Below are positions 9,502 to 22,942 of a stretch of 64,000 nt of DNA, one piece after another. Below the pieces are notes generated by a model. The model was not told the DNA's origin. It did no database searches and saw only the letters and a program-made list of their open reading frames with translations. The DNA is taken from contig BBDW01000008.1 of assembly GCA_001312505.1 (NCBI GenBank), forward strand, positions 87,807 to 151,806, read 5' to 3'. A program made the translations under genes and the position numbers. Numbering within the stretch: the stretch's first letter is position 1; every line of letters starts with the position of its first letter. This DNA comes from Mediterraneibacter faecis JCM 15917. Lineage in GTDB: Bacteria > Bacillota > Clostridia > Lachnospirales > Lachnospiraceae.

Positions 9502-9651
9502 GTGCGCACAAGAATTACTCTGGAATGTACGGAATGCAAGAACCGTAACTACAACATGACAAAGGATAAGAAGACTCATCCGGAACGCATGGAAACCAAG
9601 AAGTACTGCAGATTCTGCAAATCACACACACTGCACAAAGAGACAAAATAA
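9502..9651 (+). CDS. rpmG: Ribosomal protein bL33
   Basis: This is a 49-residue large-subunit protein. It starts at GTG 9502 with GAGGTGG upstream and reads [19 protein letters not shown], then [14 protein letters not shown]. The two CxxC pairs make it the zinc-binding (C+) form. Longer in-frame openings upstream lack a ribosome binding site and do not match the family. The order rpmG-secE-nusG is the usual Firmicute one and sets the start of the transcription/translation cluster. Confidence 0.95.
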   Translation: MRTRITLECTECKNRNYNMTKDKKTHPERMETKKYCRFCKSHTLHKETK

Positions 9652-9675
9652 TTGTTGTCGAAAGGAAGTGGAATT

Positions 9676-9873
9676 ATGGGTGAGAATACAAAAACTCAGA
9701 AAAAGAGCTGGTTCAAAGGACTTAAGGCAGAGTTCAATAAGATCGTTTGGCCAGACAAGAATACACTTGCTAAACAGACCACGGCAGTTGTTGCTGTCTC
9801 CGTAGTGCTTGGAGCGCTGATCTCAGTAGTTGATGCGCTTTTGAGATATGGAATTGACTTTTTAGTGAAATAG
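9676..9873 (+). CDS. secE: Preprotein translocase subunit SecE
   Basis: This is the small essential subunit of the SecYEG channel. It is about 65 residues: a polar start, the conserved WFKGLKAEFNKIVWPDKNTL amphipathic segment, and a single membrane span (TTAVVAVSVVLGALISVVDALL). The ATG at 9676 is preceded by AAAGGAAGTGG; an upstream in-frame TTG at 9652 is less likely. It lies between rpmG and nusG with short gaps, and is almost certainly co-transcribed with both. Confidence 0.95.
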   Translation: MGENTKTQKKSWFKGLKAEFNKIVWPDKNTLAKQTTAVVAVSVVLGALISVVDALLRYGIDFLVK

Positions 9874-9898
9874 TTGACCGCAGCAGAAAGGTGATTTT

Positions 9899-10417
9899 AT
9901 GTCAGAGGCAAAATGGTACGTCGTTCATACCTATTCAGGGTATGAGAACAAAGTAAAAGCAAACATTGACAAGACAATTGAGACTCGTCATCTGGAAGAC
10001 CAGATTTTGGAAGTTCGTGTTCCACTTGAGGAAGTACCTGAGATACGTAATGGAGTGGAAAAGGTCGTACAGAGAAAGATGTTTCCTGGATATGTTATGA
10101 TCCACATGATCATGAATGATGACACTTGGTATGTTGTAAGAAACACAAGAGGTGTTACAGGATTCGTCGGACCTGGATCCAAGCCGGTACCGCTTGATGA
10201 GAGTGAGATGGAGAACCTTGGAATCAAACAGGATGAGGTGATCCTTGATCTTGAGATCGGTGATGTTGTAACTGTACTTAGCGGTGCATGGGAAGGAACA
10301 GTTGGAGCTGTTCAGACAATCAACGAACAGAAGAAGAGTCTGACAATCAATGTTGAGCTGTTTGGCCGAGAAACTCCGGTTGAACTTGGTTTTTCAGAAG
10401 TGAAGAAAATGGATTAA
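9899..10417 (+). CDS. nusG: Transcription antitermination factor NusG
   Basis: This is a 172-residue elongation factor that binds RNA polymerase and couples it to the ribosome. The NGN domain begins KWYVVHTYSGYENKVKANI and includes KMFPGYVMIHM and VRNTRGVTGFVG. The KOW domain follows (GDVVTVLSGAWEGTVGAVQ). The length and domain order are those of ordinary bacterial NusG. The start is ATG 9899 after AAAGGTG. Confidence 0.97.
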   Translation: MSEAKWYVVHTYSGYENKVKANIDKTIETRHLEDQILEVRVPLEEVPEIRNGVEKVVQRKMFPGYVMIHMIMNDDTWYVVRNTRGVTGFVGPGSKPVPLDESEMENLGIKQDEVILDLEIGDVVTVLSGAWEGTVGAVQTINEQKKSLTINVELFGRETPVELGFSEVKKMD

Positions 10418-10423
10418 AATTGC

Positions 10424-10462
10424 GTGGGAGGGATGAGAATCCCGCCAATACCACAAGGAGGT
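10424..10462 (+). promoter_or_regulatory. Candidate L1-binding translational operator before rplK
   Basis: The mRNA can fold as an outer GTGG/CCAC stem and an inner GGGAT/ATCCC stem, with an asymmetric internal loop (AGG opposite GCCAATA). The AAGGAGGT ribosome binding site follows at once. A near-identical structure precedes rplA (11004-11044). Control of the L11-L1 operon by ribosomal protein L1 is well known; that this exact fold is the site is inference. Confidence 0.6.
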
Positions 10463-10469
10463 AATTGAA

Positions 10470-10895
10470 ATGGCAAAAAAAGTAGAAGGATATATCAAAT
10501 TACAGATTCCTGCTGGAAAGGCAACTCCGGCACCACCGGTTGGTCCTGCACTTGGACAGCACGGTGTAAACATCGTAGAATTTACAAAACAGTTCAATGC
10601 TAGAACAGCAGATCAGGGAGATCTTATCATCCCTGTAGTAATCACTGTTTACAATGACAGAAGCTTCAGCTTCATCACAAAGACACCACCGGCAGCAGTT
10701 CTTATTAAGAAAGCTTGTAAGATTCAGTCCGGTTCTGGTGTACCGAACAAGACAAAAGTTGCTACAATCACAAAAGCTCAGGTTAGAGAGATCGCTGAAA
10801 TGAAGATGCCAGACCTGAACGCAGCTACAGTAGAGGCTGCTGAGAGCATGATCGCTGGAACATGCCGTTCCATGGGTGTAGTTGTAGAAGACTAA
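10470..10895 (+). CDS. rplK: Ribosomal protein uL11
   Basis: This is a 141-residue protein of the large-subunit GTPase-associated centre. It shows [28 protein letters not shown] near the start and the C-terminal RNA-binding part with [19 protein letters not shown]. The length is normal. The ATG at 10470 has AAGGAGGT 8 bases upstream. It is separated from rplA by 158 bases, an unusually long gap that holds a second copy of the leader structure. Confidence 0.97.
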   Translation: MAKKVEGYIKLQIPAGKATPAPPVGPALGQHGVNIVEFTKQFNARTADQGDLIIPVVITVYNDRSFSFITKTPPAAVLIKKACKIQSGSGVPNKTKVATITKAQVREIAEMKMPDLNAATVEAAESMIAGTCRSMGVVVED

Positions 10896-11003
10896 TCCAG
10901 ATTTTATAACGATTATATTGTAGGATACAATCAGCCGACCTTTTCCGGTGTCCTCGGGGGGGGAGAGAGCGCTGAGAGTTCAATTGTTTAGTAAATTCAT
11001 AAA

Positions 11004-11044
11004 GTGGGAGGGGGGGCAAGTTCCCGCCAATACCACAAGGAGGT
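11004..11044 (+). promoter_or_regulatory. Second copy of the L1-type operator, before rplA
   Basis: GTGGGAG, a G-run, TTCCCGCC, AATACCAC and AAGGAGGT repeat the leader found before rplK almost base for base. The loop differs and contains a G7 run (11010-11016). It lies in the 158-base rplK-rplA gap, which also has a G8 run at 10956-10963. Each cistron would then have its own L1-responsive ribosome binding site. Confidence 0.55.
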
Positions 11045-11053
11045 TATTGTAAA

Positions 11054-11746
11054 ATGAAACGAGGAAAAAAATATATCGAAGCTGCAAAACTGATCGAAAG
11101 AGGAAATCTCTATGATCCTGCAGAAGCAGTAGCATTAGTAAAGAAATCAGCAACAGCAAAGTTTGACGAGACAATCGAGGCTCATATCAGAACAGGTTGT
11201 GACGGACGTCACGCTGATCAGCAGATCCGTGGTGCTGTAGTTCTTCCACACGGAACAGGTAAGAAGGTTCGCATCCTTGTGTTCGCTAAGGACGCTAAGG
11301 CTGAGGAAGCAAAAGCAGCAGGTGCTGACTTCGTTGGAGGAGACGAACTGATCCCGAAGATTCAGAACGAGGGATGGCTTGACTTCGACGTTGTAGTTGC
11401 TACACCGGACATGATGGGTGTTGTTGGACGTCTTGGACGTGTACTCGGACCTAAGGGACTTATGCCAAACCCGAAGGCTGGTACAGTAACAATGGACGTT
11501 ACAAAAGCTATCAACGATATCAAAGCTGGTAAGATTGAGTACAGACTGGACAAGACAAACATTATCCATGTTCCGGTTGGAAAAGCATCCTTTACAGAGG
11601 AGCAGTTAGCGGACAACTTCCAGACGCTTATCGATGCAATTAACAAGGTTAGACCAGCCGCTGTTAAAGGTCAGTACCTGAAGAGTGTAACTCTTACATC
11701 TACAATGGGACCTGGCGTAAAGGTTAACCCGGTTAAGCTTGCATAA
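11054..11746 (+). CDS. rplA: Ribosomal protein uL1
   Basis: This is a 230-residue protein of the L1 stalk and the likely autoregulator of the L11-L1 operon. It begins [22 protein letters not shown] and carries the domain II core ([20 protein letters not shown], then [14 protein letters not shown]). It ends in the conserved [11 protein letters not shown]. The length is normal and there is no frame break. AAGGAGGT precedes the ATG. A terminator lies about 33 bases after the stop. Confidence 0.97.
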   Translation: MKRGKKYIEAAKLIERGNLYDPAEAVALVKKSATAKFDETIEAHIRTGCDGRHADQQIRGAVVLPHGTGKKVRILVFAKDAKAEEAKAAGADFVGGDELIPKIQNEGWLDFDVVVATPDMMGVVGRLGRVLGPKGLMPNPKAGTVTMDVTKAINDIKAGKIEYRLDKTNIIHVPVGKASFTEEQLADNFQTLIDAINKVRPAAVKGQYLKSVTLTSTMGPGVKVNPVKLA

Positions 11747-11778
11747 TAAAATGTAAAAGAGACAGTTGCGAGACTGTC

Positions 11779-11815
11779 ATAGAGGAGGGTCTGCTTTCGG
11801 CGGATCCTCTTTTGA
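11779..11815 (+). terminator. Intrinsic terminator after rplA
   Basis: AGAGGAGGGTC pairs with GGATCCTCTTTT around a TGCTTTCGGC loop and runs into a T-rich end. It separates the L11-L1 unit from the rplJ promoter. Confidence 0.75.
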
Positions 11816-11847
11816 AAAAGAAAAAAAGAAAAAGATGAAAAATAGGC

Positions 11848-11876
11848 TTGACATATGGAAAATAACATGGTATTAT
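11848..11876 (+). promoter_or_regulatory. Promoter for rplJ-rplL
   Basis: TTGACA (11848-11853) and TATTAT (11871-11876) are separated by exactly 17 bases. It lies upstream of an L10 leader. Confidence 0.85.
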
Positions 11877-11879
11877 AGC

Positions 11880-12006
11880 TTAGCAACTGCCGAAGACAGT
11901 AGGTGCTGAAAAGCGTAAGTTATGAACGCCTACCGAGGAAGAATGAATTTTTACATGCGTATGAATTTGTAGAACCTCCACGTCTTTGGACCTGGAGATT
12001 TTTTTA
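11880..12006 (+). promoter_or_regulatory. L10 (rplJ) leader with attenuator
   Basis: This 5' leader resembles the L10 leader of Firmicutes. GACAGTAGGTGCTGAAAAGCG and the later ACGCCTACCGAGGAAGAA form the expected pairing (GTAGG with CCTAC). The leader ends in a hairpin, CTCCA (11976-11980) with TGGAG (11993-11997), followed by ATTTTTTTAG. In the known system, L10(L12)4 binds the leader and favours termination. The fold here is read by eye. Confidence 0.75.
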
Positions 12007-12073
12007 GTTTCAGCAGAGTGATCTGCTGGGAACTTTGGCAGTACACGAATAATATAAGGAGGTGTACCGAAAA

Positions 12074-12607
12074 GTGGCAAAGGTTGAAGTAAAACAGCCA
12101 ATCGTTGACAAGATTGCAGAAGAGATTAAAGACGCTCAGTCAGTAGTTCTCGTTGACTACCGTGGACTTACAGTTGCTCAGGATACAGAGCTTCGTAAAC
12201 AGCTTAGAGAAGCTGGTGTGATCTACAAAGTTTACAAGAACACAATGATGAAGAGAGCTTTCGAGGGTACTGAATTTGCAGCCCTTGATGACTGCCTGGA
12301 AGGACCAAGCGCTATTGCTATTTCTAAAGATGACGCAACAGCACCGGCAAGAATCCTTTACAAATTTGCACAGGATGCTCCGGCACTTGAACTTAAGGGT
12401 GGTGTAGTTGAAGGAACAGCATATGATGTAGCAGGTATTTCTGAACTTGCTAAGATCCCTTCAAGAGACGAACTGCTTTCCAAGTTGCTTGGAAGCTTAC
12501 AGTCACCTATCACAAACTTTGCTCGTGTTATCAAACAGATCGCAGAGCAGGGTGGAGAAGCGGCTCCAGCAGAAGCAGCAGAGGAGACAGCAACAGACGC
12601 AGAGTAA
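12074..12607 (+). CDS. rplJ: Ribosomal protein uL10
   Basis: This is the large-subunit stalk base protein, about 177 residues, that anchors the L7/L12 dimers. It shows VVLVDYRGLTVAQDTELRKQLREAG, then VYKNTMMKRAF, and an alanine-rich C-terminal tail after the L12-binding helix. The start is GTG at 12074 with AAGGAGGTG upstream; the in-frame GTG at 12062 lies inside that ribosome binding site and is rejected. It is preceded by the L10 leader and followed by rplL. Confidence 0.95.
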   Translation: MAKVEVKQPIVDKIAEEIKDAQSVVLVDYRGLTVAQDTELRKQLREAGVIYKVYKNTMMKRAFEGTEFAALDDCLEGPSAIAISKDDATAPARILYKFAQDAPALELKGGVVEGTAYDVAGISELAKIPSRDELLSKLLGSLQSPITNFARVIKQIAEQGGEAAPAEAAEETATDAE

Positions 12608-12699
12608 TATGCGTCAGCTGATCTGGATACAGACAGCATATATGAGCAGATGCTCATCTAATTAATTAAGAATGAAAAGAAAAATGGAGGATATTTAAA

Positions 12700-13071
12700 A
12701 TGGCTAAATTGACAACAGCTGAAATGATCGAAGCGATCAAAGAGTTATCAGTATTAGAGTTAAACGAGCTTGTTAAAGCTTGTGAAGAAGAGTTCGGCGT
12801 ATCTGCAGCAGCAGGCGTTGTAGTTGCAGCAGCAGCTGAGGGTGCAGGAGCAGCAGAGAAAGATGAGTTCGACGTAGAGCTTACATCCGCTGGAGCATCT
12901 AAAGTAAAAGTTATCAAGGCTGTTCGTGAGATCACAGGTCTTGGACTTAAAGAAGCTAAAGAGCTTGTAGACGGAGCTCCGAAGGTAGTTAAAGAGGCAG
13001 TTTCTAAAGCAGAGGCTGAGGAAATCAAAACTAAACTTGAAGAGCAGGGAGCAGAGGTTACTCTTAAATAA
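12700..13071 (+). CDS. rplL: Ribosomal protein bL12 (L7/L12)
   Basis: This is a 123-residue stalk protein that recruits translation GTPases. It has an N-terminal dimerisation helix ([27 protein letters not shown]), an Ala/Gly-rich hinge and the C-terminal domain ([27 protein letters not shown]). The length is normal. ATG 12700 follows ATGGAGGAT. A strong terminator closes the rplJL unit. Confidence 0.97.
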   Translation: MAKLTTAEMIEAIKELSVLELNELVKACEEEFGVSAAAGVVVAAAAEGAGAAEKDEFDVELTSAGASKVKVIKAVREITGLGLKEAKELVDGAPKVVKEAVSKAEAEEIKTKLEEQGAEVTLK

Positions 13072-13095
13072 TTTTCCTGAATATAAGTTTATTCC

Positions 13096-13130
13096 GACCG
13101 CAGAAGATGATATGCTTCTGCGGTCTTTTT
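13096..13130 (+). terminator. Intrinsic terminator after rplL
   Basis: GACCGCAGAAG (13096-13106) pairs perfectly with CTTCTGCGGTC (13115-13125), followed by TTTTTG. Confidence 0.9.
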
Positions 13131-13148
13131 GCGAAAGAGGCGTTAGAA

Positions 13149-14317
13149 ATGGATGCAGTTGAGTTGACGAGAGAGCTGATTAAGATAGAAAGTACGGATC
13201 CAGGAAGCTGGGAAACCGAGATTGGTGAATATATCTGCGACTATTTGAAAGAGAGTGGAGCAGATACAGAGGCTTACGAAGTAGAGCCGGGAAGAAAAAT
13301 TGTAAAAGGTGTTGTGAAAGGTGCGAAAGCGCATCCGGCACTGGTATTTATCTGTCACATGGATACGGTTGTTAAGGGCGAAGGATGGACAAAAAATGCA
13401 TTCGGCGCAGAAGTTTCAAATGGGAAAATCTGGGGGACGAGGAGCTTGTGATATGAAGTCAGGACTTGCAAGTGCGTTGACAGCATTTGCGGAGGTGGCA
13501 AAATCACAGAAAGAGAATGCTGAGGATATAGAAAAACTTCCGGGAACATTAGTCTTTATCGGAACAGTAGACGAGGAAGCAGATATGAAAGGGTCAGAAG
13601 CAGCAGTGCAACAAGGATGGATTCAGAAGGAAGACTGGGTTCTTGATATGGAACCGACTTCCGGAATGATTCAGATGGCTCACAAAGGGAGAACCTGGTT
13701 TGAACTTAATGTGGAAGGTATTACTGCACATGCGAGTATGCCGGAGAAGGGGGGGGCAGATGCAATCGCCGGAATCGCATTTATGATCGCAGAGATCCGA
13801 AAAGCGATGGGAAAAGTACCGACACATGAAGAACTTGGAAAGTCTACGGTTACATTTGGACAGATTTCCGGAGGATACAGTCCATATGTAGTATCAGATC
13901 ACAGCATGGTGACGATAGATATGCGTCTTGTTCCGCCGATGAATACACAAGAGGCAGAAAAGATTGTTCGAAAAGCAATTGAAATTGGGGGAAAATGCAG
14001 TTCCGGGTGTAAAGGGTTCTTATAAGATTACAGGTGACAGACCACCGGTGGAGACACACATGGAGTCAGGTCTTATGAAAGCTTTATCTGAATCAGTGAA
14101 AAAAGTTACTGGAAAAGATCCGGTTGTGTCAGCGTTCACGGGTTATACAGACACAGCAGTTGTGGCAGGTCTTTTGGGAAATCCGAATTGTATGTCTTAT
14201 GGGCCGGGAAATCTTGCACAGGCTCATAAACCGGATGAGTATGTTGAAATTGCGGATATTGAGCGGTGTGTTCAGGTTTATCGTGAGCTGATCTGTCTTT
14301 ATGAAGATATGATATAG
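13149..14317 (+). CDS. M20-family metallopeptidase (two frameshifts)
   Basis: This is a dizinc amidohydrolase/peptidase of the ArgE/DapE/carboxypeptidase G2 group. Metal-site motifs are visible: FICHMDTV (first His and Asp), GRGACDMKSG (bridging Asp), TVDEEADMKGS (Glu pair), the VLDMEPT ligand and a late AQAHKPDE His. The dimerisation domain with GITAHASMPEKGADA is between them. The frame shifts at a G5 run (13432-13436) and again at a G5 run (13987-13991). Reading G4 at both gives IWGRGACDM and EIGENAVPG and one continuous protein. A G8 run (13749-13756) adds a Gly. Its place between rplL and rpoB is an insertion into a usually continuous cluster. The substrate is not predictable. Confidence 0.82.
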
Positions 14318-14429
14318 AAGTTATTTCTGAAAAAAGATACTGTTCAAAAGGAAAAAGCTTAGAATAGCGGAAGATATAACATATCTTGAGAAAAAAGTCA
14401 AGAAAAATATAAAAAACACAAGAATCATG

Positions 14430-14459
14430 TTGACAATAAAAAGAGCTTTGTGATATAGT
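14430..14459 (+). promoter_or_regulatory. Promoter for rpoB-rpoC and its leader
   Basis: TTGACA (14430-14435) and TATAGT (14454-14459) are 18 bases apart. The leader of about 130 bases to the rpoB ATG contains two small hairpins, GACAG/CTGTC (14497-14512) and AGGCA/TGCCT (14553-14568). A role for these in expression is only a possibility. Confidence 0.8.
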
Positions 14460-14599
14460 AGAAAATGCGCTATTGTGGAAAGGTATGCCATATAGTGACA
14501 GAGAATACTGTCGCAAGGCTCTTTTCATTTTTATATAACTGGAACTCGTAAAAGGCAGTTTATTGCCTGCAAAAACAATAAATGAGGAGTGAAACGTCA

Positions 14600-18464
<3,865 letters not shown>

Positions 18465-18482
18465 TAAGGAGGAGCCGTTTTT

Positions 18483-21400
18483 ATGCCAAATAACAATGAA
18501 CAACAATATGAACCGTTAACATTTGATGCGATTAAGATCGGCCTGGCTTCACCTGAAAAAATCCTGGAGTGGTCCAGAGGTGAGGTAACAAAGCCGGAGA
18601 CCATCAACTACAGGACTTTGAAGCCGGAGAAGGACGGACTTTTCTGTGAGAGAATCTTCGGACCAAGCAAAGACTGGGAGTGTCACTGCGGTAAATACAA
18701 AAAGATCCGTTATAAGGGTGTTGTATGTGATCGCTGTGGTGTTGAAGTTACAAAGGCCAGTGTTCGTCGTGAGCGTATGGGACACATCGCTCTGGCAGCA
18801 CCGGTATCCCATATCTGGTACTTCAAAGGAATTCCGAGCCGTATGGGTCTGATCCTTGACATTTCTCCAAGAACACTGGAGAGAGTACTTTACTTTGCTT
18901 CTTACATCGTGCTTGATAAGGGAGAGACAGATCTCTCCTACAAGCAGATTCTTTCAGAGGCAGAGTATCAGGAAGCAAAGGAAAAATGGGGGGGAAGACA
19001 TGCATTCCGTGTAGGTATGGGTGCTGAATCCATCAAAGAGCTTCTTGAGTCTATTGACCTTGAGAAAGAATATGCAGAACTTCAGGCAGGCCTGGAGAAT
19101 GCAACAGGACAGAAGCGTGCGAGAATTGTAAAACGTCTGGAAGTTGTAGAAGCATTCCGCGAGTCCGGAAACAGACCGGAGTGGATGATCCTTACAGCTA
19201 TCCCGGTTATCCCGCCGGATCTGCGTCCTATGGTACAGCTGGATGGAGGACGTTTTGCAACATCTGACCTGAATGATCTGTACAGAAGAATCATTAACAG
19301 AAATAACCGTCTGAGAAGACTCCTTGAACTGGGAGCACCAGATATTATCGTAAGAAACGAGAAGCGTATGCTTCAGGAAGCTGTTGATGCGCTGATCGAT
19401 AACGGACGTCGTGGACGTCCGGTAACAGGACCTGGAAACAGAGCACTCAAGTCTCTGTCTGACATGCTGAAAGGTAAGTCCGGACGTTTCCGTCAGAACC
19501 TGCTTGGAAAACGTGTTGACTATTCAGGACGTTCTGTTATCGTCGTTGGACCAGAACTGAAGATCTATCAGTGTGGTCTGCCGAAAGAGATGGCAATCGA
19601 GCTGTTCAAGCCATTCGTTATGAAAGAGCTTGTAGCGAACGGAACAGCACACAATATCAAAAATGCAAAGAAAATGGTCGAGAGACTTCAACCAGAGGTA
19701 TGGGATGTGCTTGAAGAAGTAATCAAAGAGCATCCGGTTATGCTGAACCGTGCCCCCTACTCTGCATAGACTTGGTATCCAGCATTCGAGCCAATCCTTG
19801 TAGAAGGTAAGGCAATCAAGCTTCATCCACTGGTATGTACAGCTTACAATGCCGATTTCGATGGAGACCAGATGGCTGTCCATGTACCGCTGTCACAGGA
19901 AGCACAGGCAGAGTGCCGTTTCCTTCTTCTTTCACCAAACAACTTGCTGAAACCATCTGATGGTGGTCCGGTAGCCGTTCCTTCACAGGATATGGTACTT
20001 GGTATTTACTATCTGACTCAGCTTCGTCCTGGTGCAAAGGGAGAGGGCATGTTCTTTAAGAGCGTGAACGAGGCTATTCTTGCATACGAGAATGGATATA
20101 TCACACTTCACTCACAGATTAAAGTACGTGTGACAAAGACTCTTGCAAATGGAGAAGAGAAGACAGGAACTATCGACGCAACACTTGGTCGTCTCCTGTT
20201 TAACGAGATCATTCCACAGGATCTTGGTTTTGTAGACCGTGAGGTTGAGGGAAATGAACTTAAGATGGAAATTGACTTCCATGTTGGTAAGAAACAGCTG
20301 AAGCAGATCCTTGAGAAAGTTATCAACACTCATGGAGCTACACAGACAGCAGAAGTTCTTGATGATGTTAAGGCAATCGGATACAAGTTCTCTACAAGAG
20401 CAGCTATGACAGTATCCATTTCCGATATGACTGTACCACCGCAGAAACCGCAGATGATGCAGGAAGCACAGGATACAGTAGACAAGATCACAAAGAACTA
20501 TAAACGTGGTCTTATCACAGAGGAAGAGCGTTACAAAGAAGTTGTTGAGACATGGAAAGCAACTGATGATAAACTGACAGAGGCACTGCTGACAGGTCTT
20601 GATAAATACAATAACATCTTCATGATGGCAGATTCCGGAGCCCGTGGATCTGACAAGCAGATCAAACAGCTTGCAGGTATGCGTGGACTTATGGCTGATA
20701 CAACAGGTCGTACGATCGAGTTGCCTATCAAGTCAAACTTCCGTGAAGGTCTTGACGTACTGGAATACTTCATGTCTGCCCATGGAGCTCGAAAAGGAAT
20801 GGCCGATACAGCTCTTCGTACAGCCGATTCCGGTTACCTGACAAGACGTCTTGTAGACGTATCTCAGGAGCTTATCATTCACGATGCAGATTGTGCAAAA
20901 CCGGGTCAGCCGATTCCGGGAATGTATGTATCTGCATTCATGGATGGAAATGAAGAGATTGAGAGCCTTCAGGATCGTATCACAGGAAGATTTGCTGCTG
21001 AGGATCTTAAAGATAAAGACGGAAACGTCCTTGTAAAAGCAAACCATATGATTACACCTCGTCGTGCAGAGCGCGTGATGAAGAAAGGTGTTGACGAGAA
21101 CGGAAATCCTCTTGAGCAGGTTAAGATCCGTACAATTCTTACATGTAAATGTAAGAACGGTGTATGCTCCAAATGTTATGGTGCGAACATGGCAACAGGT
21201 GAGGCAGTTCAGGTTGGTGAGGCAGTCGGAATCATGGCCGCTCAGTCAATCGGAGAACCAGGTACACAGCTTACTATGCGTACATTCCATAATGGTGGAG
21301 TTGCCGGTGACGATATCACACAGGGTCTTCCTCGTGTCGAGGAGCTTTTCGAGGCAAGAAGACCTAAGGGACTTGCCATCATCACAGAGATCGCAGGACG

Positions 21401-22178
21401 TGCAACACTCAGTGATACAAAGAAGAAACGTGAGGTTATCGTTACAAACGAAGAGACAGGAGAATCCAAATCCTATCTTATTCCTTACGGATCACGTATC
21501 AAAGTACAGGACGGCGTTATGCTTGAAGCCGGAGATGAGCTTACAGAAGGTAGCGTAAATCCACATGATATCCTGAAAATCAAAGGACTTCGTGCAACAC
21601 AGGATTATATGCTCCAGGAAGTACAGCGTGTATACCGTCTCCAGGGTGTTGAGATCAACGATAAGCATATCGAGGTTATCGTTCGTCAGATGCTGAAGAA
21701 GATCAGAATCGAAGAGAAGGGTGATACAGAGTTCCTGCCTGGAACAATGGTAGACGTTCTTGACTTCGAAGAAGTAAACGAGCAGCTTGTTGCAGAAGGA
21801 AAAGAGCCGGCTACCGGAGAGCAGATCATGCTTGGTATCACAAAGGCTTCTCTGGCAACAGAATCCTTCCTGTCAGCCGCTTCCTTCCAGGAGACAACAA
21901 AGGTTCTGACAGAAGCAGCTATCAAGGGTAAAGTTGACCATCTGGTTGGTCTGAAAGAGAACGTTATCATCGGTAAACATATTCCTGCCGGAACAGGTAT
22001 GAAGAAGTACCGTGATGTAAAACTCAACACAGATATTAAGATGGAAGATGAACTGGACTTCGAAGATGATATCGATCTTGATGAGAATGTTGATCTGACA
22101 GATGAGTTCACAGAAGAAGCTGTTGCAGACGAAAGTGCAGATGCAGTTGAAGAAGCAGTAGCAGAAACTGAAGAATAA
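18483..22178 (+). CDS. rpoC: RNA polymerase beta' subunit (two compensating indels, 19753-19792)
   Basis: This is the beta' subunit carrying the catalytic Mg site. The N-terminal zinc site ([19 protein letters not shown]), the clamp, [17 protein letters not shown] (catalytic Asp triad, near 19846-19896), the bridge helix and the late [11 protein letters not shown] zinc motif are all present. At 19753-19757 a C5 replaces the expected C4, and at 19792 a GG is read as G. Between them about 38 bases are out of frame and give a false TAG at 19767-19769. A G7 run (18988-18994) adds a Gly. The acidic C-terminal tail ([19 protein letters not shown]) is usual in this family. AAGGAGGAG precedes the ATG. 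It converges on prs across two large hairpins. Confidence 0.95.
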
Positions 22179-22201
22179 GATAATATAAAGATTTAGCGTA
22201 G

Positions 22202-22518
22202 AGATTCTTTTTCGAGTTCGGACGAAATCAGATAGCGCATATAAAGTTTATTTGAATAGACAGACGTTGAGGGTTTGATGCAGACTCCGGGTTCTGTATA
22301 CAGGAAAGACTAAGAAAAACGAAAGATTACTAAGAGCAAAGCAGTGCTCGGCAAACTCGCTGCCGCTTCAGACAGTAGCCTCGCACTGCTTTAACGTAAT
22401 CTTTCGTTTTTTAAGTCTTTCCAAGCACACAGAACAGTCATCTGAATCAAACCCTCAACGTCTATCTATCAGTAAGTTTTTCTGCGCTATCTGATTTCTA
22501 TTCTCTCGAAAGAAGAAC
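22202..22518. repeat. Giant hairpin A in the rpoC-prs gap
   Basis: This is a 317-bp imperfect inverted repeat with arms of about 145 bases. Matched blocks in both arms include AATCAGATAGCGC / GCGCTATCTGATT, GACGTTGAGGGTTTGAT / ATCAAACCCTCAACGTC, GAAAGACT / AGTCTTTC, CGAAAGATTAC / GTAATCTTTCG and AAAGCAGTGC / GCACTGCTTT. The 35-base loop contains CAAACTCGCTGCCGCT followed by TCAGACAG (22352-22375), which recurs in hairpin B. No open reading frame of note is inside. It lies between convergent genes, so a bidirectional terminator role is plausible. Confidence 0.85.
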
Positions 22519-22592
22519 TTTACTTGAGAAGTAGGCGCAATGGAAATTCCCTAGAATGATATCCATATCTCAAACGTTTTTGTAGCTAATAA

Positions 22593-22937
22593 AATTTAGC
22601 GTTGAAATCGTTTTTTCAATAAACAGAAAACAGAAAATATGAGCTTCGCGGAGCTTTATGTTAGAAGATGGGTATAGGGACGCAGACGAATGTGGAGCAT
22701 GCTTGCTCATACTTGAAAAACAATAGATTGCGTTAAAGAAAGGATTGACAGCTGTCTGAGCGGCAGCGAGTTTGTCAATCCTTTCTTTGCTTTTAGCAGT
22801 CTGTTGTTTTTTCTAGTATGAACAGTATGCGTAACCTTGAGTCGGCGTTCCTATACCCATCTTCTAACAATCGACTTTCTAAAATAATATTTTCTGTTTT
22901 CGTCCGTATATCAGTAAAATGATTTCTACGCTAAATT
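22593..22937. repeat. Giant hairpin B in the rpoC-prs gap
   Basis: This is a 345-bp imperfect inverted repeat. The ends are AATTTAGCGTTGAAATC (22593-22609) and GATTTCTACGCTAAATT (22921-22937). Inner matched blocks are AACAGAAAATAT / ATATTTTCTGTT, GTTAGAAGATGGGTATAGG / CCTATACCCATCTTCTAAC and a perfect AAAGAAAGGATTGAC / GTCAATCCTTTCTTT. The tip holds CTGTCTGAGCGGCAGC then GAGTTTG (22752-22774), the reverse complement of the hairpin A loop core less one T. ATTTAGCGTAGAGATTC at 22191-22207, before hairpin A, resembles the left end of B. The stems of A and B are otherwise unrelated. Confidence 0.85.
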
Positions 22938-22942
22938 TATAT

